64,000 bases of DNA from JAVKSL01 sp050744225 (lineage in GTDB: Bacteria > Actinomycetota > Acidimicrobiia > Acidimicrobiales > JAJPHD01): contig JBOGGT010000076.1 of assembly GCA_050744225.1 (NCBI GenBank), positions 70,229 to 134,228 of the forward strand, given 5' to 3'. The first letter of the stretch is position 1. Every line of letters starts with the position of its first letter. This document shows positions 14,916 through 21,427 of the stretch, in pieces. The position numbers were made by a program, and so were the translations under genes. The notes beneath the pieces were generated by a model, which worked only from the letters and a program-made list of their open reading frames with translations, searched no databases and was not told where the DNA came from.

Positions 14916-16586
14916 GTGATCGGCACCGAGGGAGCCCAGCCGGGCAGGATCGACAGGCGCGAGTTCCTCCGCAGTGCGGCCAAGGCCGCGGTTGTGCTGG
15001 GAAGCGCTGCGCTGGGCACGGCCGCGCTGGGAGGGTGCGGGAGCCCGGTGCACGGGGAGCCCCCTCTGGGCACCGACGGTCGCCCGGTCGGTTCCCCGCA
15101 CCCCACGAGCCGCGCGCCGGCGACCACCCCGGCGACCACCGACACCACCATCGACACCGACCCACCGGACTGGGCCACCCTGGCCAACTCCCTGAAGGGT
15201 CGCCTGGTCCTGCCAGGAGGCCGGGGGTACACAACGGCCACCCAGCTCTTTAACCCCAGCTTCGACTCCATCCACCCGGCGGCGGTGGCCTACTGTGCCA
15301 ATCCCAGCGACGTCCAGCGCTCGATCGCCTTCGCTCGCGCCCACGGCGTGGCCCTGGCCACCCGCGGAGGCGGTCACAGCTTCGCCGGTTACTCCACTGG
15401 CCACGGCCTGGTGGTGGACGTCAGTTCGATGAGCTCTGTGACGGTGGAGGCAGGGGCGAGGACGGCGAGGGTGGGCGCTGGTGTGCGGCTCGTTGCACTA
15501 TATTCCAAAATGGCTGGCCAGGGGGTGGCGCTGGCCGGCGGTTCCTGCCCGACGGTGGGGATCGCCGGGCTAACCCTGGGGGGAGGCCTCGGGGTGGTGG
15601 ATCGGACCCACGGGCTCACCTGCGACGCGCTCAGCTCCCTGGAGGTGGTCACCTCCGACTCCAGGTTGCTCACCTGCGACCCGGGGTCGGAGCCCGACCT
15701 TTTTTGGGCCAGTCAGGGAGGGGGCGGAGGGAACTTCGGGGTGGCCACTTCGTTCACCTTCGACGTTCACCCGGTCGATGAGCTCGCACTGTTCACCCTG
15801 GTCTGGCCTTGGGCGGCGGCGAACGACGTGGTCGGGGCCTGGCTGAGCTGGGGTCGGACCGCTCCTGATGCCATCTGGGCCAACTGCCAGCTGGGGGCGT
15901 CGGCATCGGGGACCGCCGATGTGAGGGTGACCGGGGTGTGGGTGGGCTCCGCCGCCGCCCTGGCGACCGCGCTGGCGCCGTTGCGGGCAGCGGTGGGCTC
16001 AGCGCCGACCTACAGCTTCGTGGGGCCAGAGCCGTTCGTGAAGGCGATGATGATCGAGGCCGGTTGCGAGGGCGACACCGTCGCCGAGTGCCACCTACCG
16101 AGCGAGAACCCGGCTGGCACGTTGAGCCGGTCCCCTTTCGCCACCAAGTCCAACTTTCTGACCGGGCCGCTCTCGGGGGCGGGAGTCGCCGCGGCGGTGG
16201 CGGCGGTGGCTGAGCGCACCAGTGTTGGGGAGCCGGGCTCGGGGGGGATCGTGCTCTCCCTGACCGGCGGTGCGATCAACCAGGTTCCCGAGGCGTCCAC
16301 GGCCTTCGTGCACCGCAATACCGAGTATTTGGTGGAGTACAACGCCGGGTGGGACACCGGGGCTTCGCCTGCGGTGGTCGCGGCCAACAAGGCCTGGGTT
16401 GCGCGGGCATGGACCTCGATGCAACCCTATGTCAGCGTCCAGGCGTACCAGAACTACATGGATCCAACCCTGGCCGGGTGGGAGGTCGCCTATTACGGGT
16501 CGAACCTGGCCCGGCTGGTTCGGGTAAAGGCGGCCTACGACCCCGACGACGTGTTCCACTTCGCCCAGAGCATCCCCACCCACTGA
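14916..16586 (+). CDS. Tat-exported BBE-type FAD-linked oxidoreductase, bicovalent flavin
   Basis: 556 aa. Twin-arginine signal DRREFLRSA followed by a hydrophobic stretch and LGGC, so likely a Tat-exported lipoprotein. The FAD_binding_4 domain has ATRGGGHSFAGYS and, about 60 residues on, GGSCPTVGIAG. In the berberine-bridge family this His and Cys bind the flavin covalently at two positions. The C-terminal BBE motif YQNYMDP precedes the FAHSxP-like end (FHFAQSIP). Substrate probably a sugar or alcohol; not determined. The leaderless -10 supports GTG 14916. Confidence 0.88.
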   Translation: MIGTEGAQPGRIDRREFLRSAAKAAVVLGSAALGTAALGGCGSPVHGEPPLGTDGRPVGSPHPTSRAPATTPATTDTTIDTDPPDWATLANSLKGRLVLPGGRGYTTATQLFNPSFDSIHPAAVAYCANPSDVQRSIAFARAHGVALATRGGGHSFAGYSTGHGLVVDVSSMSSVTVEAGARTARVGAGVRLVALYSKMAGQGVALAGGSCPTVGIAGLTLGGGLGVVDRTHGLTCDALSSLEVVTSDSRLLTCDPGSEPDLFWASQGGGGGNFGVATSFTFDVHPVDELALFTLVWPWAAANDVVGAWLSWGRTAPDAIWANCQLGASASGTADVRVTGVWVGSAAALATALAPLRAAVGSAPTYSFVGPEPFVKAMMIEAGCEGDTVAECHLPSENPAGTLSRSPFATKSNFLTGPLSGAGVAAAVAAVAERTSVGEPGSGGIVLSLTGGAINQVPEASTAFVHRNTEYLVEYNAGWDTGASPAVVAANKAWVARAWTSMQPYVSVQAYQNYMDPTLAGWEVAYYGSNLARLVRVKAAYDPDDVFHFAQSIPTH

Positions 16587-16607
16587 GTCCCAACTGAGAG
16601 GCCGTCC

Positions 16608-17642
16608 ATGCCCAACGCCGCGCTGTACCACATGAATTTCCTCCAGGCGATCGTGATCGGCGCGATCCAGGGGATCAGCGAGCTGTTCCCGATCTCGAGC
16701 CTGGGCCACACCGTGCTCATACCCTCCTGGATCGGCGGGACCTGGGCCACACTGGTCCGCCAGGAGTCGCTCTCGGAGAGCCCTTACCTGGCCTTCGTGG
16801 TCGGGCTCCACCTGGCGACCGGGGTGGTGCTGGTCAGCTTTTACATCCGTGAGTGGGCACGGGTGGTGATCGGGATCATCCGCAGCCTGGTGCGCCGGCG
16901 GATCGAGACTGACGCAGAGCGCCTGGGGTGGCTCATCGTCATCGCCACCGTCCCGGTGGGGATCCTCGGCCTCCTGCTGGAGCACCAGTTCCGGGTCCTG
17001 TTCGCCAAGCCCGCTGCCTCGGCCATCTTCTTGACCATCAACGGGCTGATCCTGTTCGCCGGGGAGACCTACCGCCGGCGGGGCAAGCATTCGCGGGGCC
17101 TGGCCGGCTCTGCGGGCTTGGCCGGACCTGCGGGTTTGACCGGCTCGGGGATGCGACTGGGCGGGGCGCCCGAGCGCCGCAGCTTCGGTCCCCCATTGAA
17201 AGGCTCGCAGTTCAGGGACGACCGGATTGTGCCGATGGACTCCGAGGCTGAGCGGACACTCTCACGTATCGGGGTGACGAGTGCCTTTTTCATCGGACTC
17301 TCTCAGGTCCTGGCCCTCCTGGCGGGGATCAGCCGGGAGGGGGTGACCATGGTGGGCGGCCTGTACCGGGGTCTCAGCAACACCGACGCGATGCGCTTCT
17401 CCTTCCTGCTGTCCACCCCGGTGATCTTCGCCGCCGGCGCTCTGAAGGTCCCTGACCTGCTCGGACCCTATGGAGACGGCATCCGGGCTCAGGTGGTCGC
17501 CGGGAGCCTGGCTGCAGTGGCGACCTCGATATTCGCGGTGGTCTTTCTGTCTCGCTACTTCAAGACCCGGACGCTCCGGCCCTTCGCCATCTACTCCGTG
17601 CTGTTCGGGGTGGCCTCGATCATCCGCTTCGCGGTGTTCTAA
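16608..17642 (+). CDS. uppP: Undecaprenyl-diphosphate phosphatase UppP/BacA
   Basis: Recycles the cell-wall lipid carrier. 344 aa with several membrane helices. Motif 1 reads QGISELFPISSLGH and motif 2 AGISREGVTM, variants of the usual EGxTEFLPISSxGH and GxSRSG signatures. A cytoplasmic loop (about residues 155-205) is expanded with Gly/Leu/Ala repeats and charged residues. Start ATG 16608 follows GAGAGG; ATG 16632 is an alternative. The 3' end overlaps the antisense extension of the next gene by 381 bases. Confidence 0.88.
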   Translation: MPNAALYHMNFLQAIVIGAIQGISELFPISSLGHTVLIPSWIGGTWATLVRQESLSESPYLAFVVGLHLATGVVLVSFYIREWARVVIGIIRSLVRRRIETDAERLGWLIVIATVPVGILGLLLEHQFRVLFAKPAASAIFLTINGLILFAGETYRRRGKHSRGLAGSAGLAGPAGLTGSGMRLGGAPERRSFGPPLKGSQFRDDRIVPMDSEAERTLSRIGVTSAFFIGLSQVLALLAGISREGVTMVGGLYRGLSNTDAMRFSFLLSTPVIFAAGALKVPDLLGPYGDGIRAQVVAGSLAAVATSIFAVVFLSRYFKTRTLRPFAIYSVLFGVASIIRFAVF

Positions 17643-18170
17643 GCCGGCCAGCAGGGTTTCCACCGAAGGGCGGTCGTCGGGGCTCGCCGGTCGCCACAGG
17701 GCGATCACCTCGGCGGAACGGACCACCGCATCTCCCCCCAGTTGGAGCGGGTCCTCCACAGGTGCGCGGATCTCTTTTCCCGAGGCACGGGTCCGGCGGT
17801 AGATCTCCTTTGTGCCTGGGGTCCACACCTCGCGCAGCTTGGCCCGGATGAGTCCGAGGCGTTGATAAGCCAGCCGCTCGGTGTCCGAAAGGAAGGGCCA
17901 GGGCCAGTCGAGCTGGCTCGCAAGCCGGGCGAGGGCCTCCGCCGGGCTGAACCCCACTGCCACCGGTTCGACCCCCAAGTCGCGGAGCTCGGCGGAGCGT
18001 TCGAGCACTTCGCAGAGGTGCTCATGGCAGGGAATGCAGTTGCGGTGGCGGATCAGGACAACCAAGCAGAGAGCTGGCCCAGCGCCGAGGTCGACCATGT
18101 CGCCGGACCGCGAGTCGGGCAGCACGATCCCGCCAAGCGACAGCCCCTCCGGCGCAATCATCTCCACCAT
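17262..18170 (-). CDS. Peroxiredoxin-like (PRXL2/AhpC-TSA type) protein with antisense C-terminal extension
   Basis: 302 aa. The first 175 residues have a thioredoxin-fold look: LCLVVLIRHRNCIPCHEHL (a CxxC site), VEPVAVGFSPAEAL, and WPFLSDTERLAYQRLGL, as in PRXL2/AAED1 proteins. Beyond about residue 178 the frame stays open and runs 381 bases antisense into uppP with a composition that looks like a gene shadow, so the original stop may have been lost by frameshift. ATG 18170 lies 7 bases after a TAACCT -10 element. Redox role inferred. Confidence 0.6.
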   Translation of the reverse strand: MVEMIAPEGLSLGGIVLPDSRSGDMVDLGAGPALCLVVLIRHRNCIPCHEHLCEVLERSAELRDLGVEPVAVGFSPAEALARLASQLDWPWPFLSDTERLAYQRLGLIRAKLREVWTPGTKEIYRRTRASGKEIRAPVEDPLQLGGDAVVRSAEVIALWRPASPDDRPSVETLLAGLEHREADDRGHPEQHGVDGEGPERPGLEVARQKDHREYRGRHCSQAPGDHLSPDAVSIGSEQVRDLQSAGGEDHRGGQQEGEAHRVGVAETPVQAAHHGHPLPADPRQEGQDLRESDEKGTRHPDT

Positions 18171-18177
18171 TGCCCAC

Positions 18178-18183
18178 AGGTTA
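18178..18183 (-). promoter_or_regulatory. Leaderless -10 element for the peroxiredoxin-like gene
   Basis: TAACCT on the minus strand, 7 bases before ATG 18170. Confidence 0.5.
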
Positions 18184-18194
18184 CGCCGAACCGT

Positions 18195-18237
18195 CCAGTC
18201 CCCGCCGAGCGCGGCCCAGTCCCCGCCGAGCGCGGCC
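18195..18237 (+). repeat. 21-bp tandem duplication upstream of ligC
   Basis: cagtccccgccgagcgcggc occurs twice in tandem, in the divergent region between the peroxiredoxin-like gene and ligC, immediately before the ligC -10 element. Confidence 0.8.
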
Positions 18238-18243
18238 TACAGT
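18238..18243 (+). promoter_or_regulatory. Leaderless -10 element for ligC
   Basis: TACAGT, 7 bases before GTG 18251. Confidence 0.5.
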
Positions 18244-18250
18244 GCGTTCG

Positions 18251-19330
18251 GTGGAACTTCCTGTCATGCCTCCCGTGTCGCCCATGCTGGCTAAGGCGGC
18301 CAAGCAACTCCCCCCCGAGGGTGACTGGGCCTACGAGCCAAAATGGGACGGCTTCCGGACCGTGGTGTTCCGCGACGGTGCGGAGATCGAGCTGGGGAGT
18401 CGGAACGAACGACCGCTCACCAGGTACTTCCCGGAACTGGTCGAGTAGCTTAGGGTCGCGCTGCCCGAGCGCTGCGTGCTGGACGGCGAGGTGGTCATCG
18501 CTGCTGCCGACGGCCTCGACTTCGACGCCCTGCTCGGCCGGATCCACCCGGCCGAGTCCCGGGTCCGCCGGCTCGCCGCTGAGACCCCGGCTTCGTTCGT
18601 GGCTTTCGACCTGCTTGCCCTCGACGACCTCGACCTTCGCTCGTCTCCCTTGATCCGACGCCGCGAGGCCCTGGCGGCGGTGCTGGACGGCGCTGCGCCC
18701 CCGGTGCACCTGACCCCGACCACCACCGACCGGGCGCTGGCAGTCGAATGGTTCCAGCGCTTCGAAGGTGCGGGGCTCGACGGGGTGGTAGCTAAGTCGC
18801 TCGGGCTCGAATACCTTGAGGGCGCCCGCCGCTGGGTGAAGGTCAAGCACCAGCGAACGGCCGACTGCGTGGTGGGCGGGTTCCGCTGGTACCGCGGGGG
18901 CAAGGGTGTGGGCTCGCTCCTGCTCGGTCTGCACGACACCCGGGGAGTCTTGCACCACGTCGGCGTCACGGCTGCGTTCACCCAGGCCCAGCGTTTGGAG
19001 CTGGTGGAGGTCCTCGAACCGCACCGGATGCATGGTTCCGACGGCCACCCCTGGGCTGCGATGTCCGACGATCCGGTGAGGCGGCCAGGAGGGCAGAGCC
19101 GGTGGAGTGCCGGGAAGGACCTGTCCTGGGAGCCGCTCGTCCCCGAGCTGGTGTGCGAGGTGGCATATGATCACCTGCAGGGCCGACGTTTCCGCCATGC
19201 CGCTACATTCGTCCGGTGGCGCCCGGACCGCGAACCCGAAAGCTGTTGTTACGACCAGCTGGACGTCATTGCTCCGGCGCTGTTGGAGGAGGTATTTCGC
19301 GCCGGTCCTGGGCGCCCCAATCTGGGATGA
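18251..19330 (+). pseudogene. ligC: ATP-dependent DNA ligase LigC interrupted by an in-frame TAG
   Basis: The whole 360-codon frame matches mycobacterial LigC in length. It has VELPVMPPVSPMLAK at the start, the nucleotidyl-transfer Lys in YEPKWDG (residue 31), RNERPLTRYFPELV, FVAFDLLALD, LDGVVAK and RWVKVKHQRTADCVVGG, plus an OB-fold C-terminus. Codon 66 is TAG (18446-18448). The same frame resumes directly with LRVALPERCVLDGE, so a single base change explains the break and there is no frameshift. Either a recent pseudogene, a sequencing error, or amber readthrough; GTG 18476 could restart translation but would lack the catalytic Lys. Ku is encoded at 43 kb. Confidence 0.88.
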
Positions 19331-19339
19331 CCTCCGATC

Positions 19340-19843
19340 TCAGGATGGGGCGATTACGTTGCAGCCGAGCGAGCCCGCGGCGGCAGCCATCCTGTGGTCA
19401 TAGGTGACCAAGCAAGCCAGGTCGTCGCCCAGTTGCAACGCGGTGGCCAGATGGATGGCGTCCAAGGAACGCACAGTTGCGGGCCGGATCTTGGTTGCCG
19501 AGGAGAGGACCCGGTCGCTCACCCGCAACAGATCAATCCTCCTCAGGACATCTGTTCCCCGGCGGCGGGCGGTGGGACCGAGGCGGAGCTTGGCGAGGAC
19601 CGATGAAGGGGGTTCCTGGCCAGGCTCGATGACCAGTGGTGGGGGAAGATCGTCCATCGCAGCGTTGGCCGGGGCTACTTCCCCGCTCGTGCGGAGCCGA
19701 TCAAGGGGGCTGGCGGGGGGAAGCGGGCTGAGCAGTGCCACCGGTCGACCCCGATCAGTGATCTCGAAGACCTCCCCCCGCTCCACCTGGCGCAGGAGTT
19801 CGCTCGCCCGCTGCCTTAGCTCCCTGACCCCCACGGTCTCCAT
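19340..19843 (-). CDS. VapB antitoxin fused to the C-terminal half of a VapC PIN toxin
   Basis: 167 aa. Residues 1-88 are a Phd/VapB antitoxin: VGVRELRQRASELLRQVERGE, then ITDRGRPVALLSPLPP and the Pro-rich toxin-binding tail. Residues about 95-167 are the last part of a PIN domain: RSLDAIHLATALQLGDDL and LVTYDHRMA, with two catalytic Asp (D128, D149). The first half of the toxin, with its first catalytic Asp and the Glu, is missing. This fits an in-frame deletion that fused the two genes of a vapBC operon. RNase activity is unlikely, but DNA binding may survive. The promoter-operator overlaps the start. Confidence 0.82.
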   Translation of the reverse strand: METVGVRELRQRASELLRQVERGEVFEITDRGRPVALLSPLPPASPLDRLRTSGEVAPANAAMDDLPPPLVIEPGQEPPSSVLAKLRLGPTARRRGTDVLRRIDLLRVSDRVLSSATKIRPATVRSLDAIHLATALQLGDDLACLVTYDHRMAAAAGSLGCNVIAPS

Positions 19844-19859
19844 GTGCTAACAGTAGCAC
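19844..19859. promoter_or_regulatory. VapB operator: palindrome enclosing a leaderless -10 element
   Basis: gtgcta-acag-tagcac is a perfect 6-bp inverted repeat directly abutting the ATG at 19843. On the minus strand it contains TACTGT (19855-19850), 6 bases before ATG. Binding of the antitoxin here would block the promoter directly. Typical of vapBC autoregulation; binding is inferred. Confidence 0.65.
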
Positions 19860-19869
19860 GTGGACCGTC

Positions 19870-21096
19870 CTAGATGGCCGGTGGCTTCTCCAGGAGAGGC
19901 ATCCCGCACAGGGCGCGGCCCACGAAGTCGTAGAGGGCGTCGGTGGTCGGTGCCATCACCCGCGCGGCACGGGCGTCGCGGAAGCGGCGCTCCACCCCCA
20001 GCTCTTTGCGGAAGGCCGAGCCCCCGCAGACCTTCATCGCCAGGTCGGTGACTGCCAGTGCGGCCTCCGAGGCGGCGGCCTTGACCTCCAGCACCCGCAG
20101 CACGGCCTCGGGTCGGCCCTTGTCCCAGGCGGCCACGGTCTCGCGCAGCAGGGCCGCCGCAGAATCGGTGGCGATGCGCATCCGGGCCAGATCCGCTCTG
20201 GGGATCGGCAGGTCCGCCAGGCTGGCGTCCAGGTGGGCTAGGCGTGCCCTACCCAGGTGAGCAATGGCCTCGGTGGTCACTGCCTCGGCGAGCCCGACGC
20301 TGAAGGCGGCGTTGAGCACCAAGAACCAAGGCAGGATGCTGATCATCGCCAGGTCGAGGCCCGTCCCGTCAGCGCCCAGTATGTCGGCGAGATCGACCAC
20401 CACCCCTTCGGCGGTGACCGGTACCGAGCCGTTGCCCCGCAGCCCCAGGCCGTCGAAACCACCGGCCACGCTCAGGCCCGAGGCGCCGGAGCGGACCAGC
20501 CAGAGGGTCATCGCCCCCGACCCGGACACCGGCCGGCTGGACCACACGTAGCAGGCTGCCTCGCGAGCCGAGGTCACCCAGCTCTTGCGGGCGTCGAGGC
20601 GCGCCTTCCCCGGCAAGGCGCCCCCCTCCCCGGCGGCGCCCCCCTCCCCGGAGGCGTCTCCCCCGGAGGCGTCTCCCCCGGAGGCGCCGGCCTCCCCCGC
20701 CTTCCCGACGGTGCTCGCGGTGCCCATCGGGACCCAGAACTGGCTCCCCGAGCCGAACTCGGAGAAGGCGATGGTGGACAGCCAGGAGCCGTCGGCGACT
20801 GCCCGGCGGGCCGGATCGGACCCGTACGCCCCGATCGCCGACGCCGCGGTGTAGTGCATCATCAGGACCATGGCGCTGGACCCGCAGTGGCGGGCGAGTG
20901 CCTCGACCACCTCGGCAGCGGCCCGCAGGCCCTGGCCCATCCCCCCGAGCTCGGTCGGGCCGACGAGGCCCAGCAGCCCGGAGGAACGCAGGGCCTCAAC
21001 AGTCTCGGCGGGGAACCGCCCGTCGCGGTCCACCTCCAGGGCGTGGGCGGCGGCGACCGGGACGACGGCGGCCAGTGCCTCGCGGAAGTGGCTCAA
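19870..21096 (-). CDS. Acyl-CoA dehydrogenase family protein
   Basis: 408 aa flavoprotein. N-terminal helical domain (FPAETVEALRSSGLLGLVGP, GGMGQGLRAAAEVVEALARHCGSSAMVLMMH), middle beta domain (STIAFSEFGSG, DARKSWVTSA, GNGSVPV), and a C-terminal helical domain with VCGGSAFRKELGVERRFRDARAARVMAPTTDALYDFVGRAL-type features. The usual catalytic Glu position is not obvious, so a DszC/hydroxylase-like member is possible. Middle-domain residues about 130-160 are a Gly/Asp/Ala/Ser repeat insert. The TTG start at 21096 overlaps the stop of the small Cys protein (TTGA). Substrate unknown. Confidence 0.82.
   Translation of the reverse strand: MSHFREALAAVVPVAAAHALEVDRDGRFPAETVEALRSSGLLGLVGPTELGGMGQGLRAAAEVVEALARHCGSSAMVLMMHYTAASAIGAYGSDPARRAVADGSWLSTIAFSEFGSGSQFWVPMGTASTVGKAGEAGASGGDASGGDASGEGGAAGEGGALPGKARLDARKSWVTSAREAACYVWSSRPVSGSGAMTLWLVRSGASGLSVAGGFDGLGLRGNGSVPVTAEGVVVDLADILGADGTGLDLAMISILPWFLVLNAAFSVGLAEAVTTEAIAHLGRARLAHLDASLADLPIPRADLARMRIATDSAAALLRETVAAWDKGRPEAVLRVLEVKAAASEAALAVTDLAMKVCGGSAFRKELGVERRFRDARAARVMAPTTDALYDFVGRALCGMPLLEKPPAI
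20615..20700 (-). repeat. In-frame tandem repeat in the acyl-CoA dehydrogenase gene
   Basis: Short imperfect units (cccccctccccggcggcg; ggaggcgtctccccc) repeat and encode the GGDASGGDASGEGGAAGEGG linker. Confidence 0.75.
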
Positions 21097-21326
21097 CCCC
21101 CTCGCTCCTCGGGGGGCGGCTCGCGCCCCCCGGCGGCCATGCGGGTGCGGACCAGCACCTCGTGTTCCCATGGGCGGGGGTCCGCGCCGAAGTCGTAGAA
21201 CAGGCAACCCTCCGGGCATGCAAACGGGTCGCTCTCGTTCATGTCCACCCGGCAGGTCTCTACCCGCTCCGAGCCGCCCGGCGCGCCGTTCGGCAGGTAA
21301 TGAAGGCAATCGGTGTTCACGGCCAT
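21093..21326 (-). CDS. Small Cys-rich protein, paralogue 1
   Basis: 77 aa, no known domain recognised. It begins MAVNTDCLHYLPNG and contains VETCRVD and PFACPEGCLFYD, giving four Cys and one His arranged as for a zinc or Fe-S site. A second copy of the same architecture is at 30316-30603. Start ATG 21326 lies 6 bases after a TAGTAT -10 element. Its stop overlaps the TTG of the acyl-CoA dehydrogenase, so the two are probably co-translated. Divergent from nirB. Function unknown. Confidence 0.75.
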   Translation of the reverse strand: MAVNTDCLHYLPNGAPGGSERVETCRVDMNESDPFACPEGCLFYDFGADPRPWEHEVLVRTRMAAGGREPPPEERGG

Positions 21327-21332
21327 GCGCCC

Positions 21333-21338
21333 ATACTA
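21333..21338 (-). promoter_or_regulatory. Leaderless -10 element for small Cys protein 1
   Basis: TAGTAT on the minus strand, 6 bases before ATG 21326; the best match to TANNNT in the window. Confidence 0.6.
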
Positions 21339-21427
21339 GTTCCACCGGGCCGGTGTCCGGGCGAGGCGTAGTCCAGCCGTCATCCGCCCGCAACCTGCCC
21401 GAAACCTGACTCCGCTTGCCTGGCGAC

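Noticed and set aside
14877..15404. N-terminal extension of the LprI-like frame
   Set aside because: Antisense to the Tat signal region of the flavin oxidase; a proper signal peptide begins at 14876.
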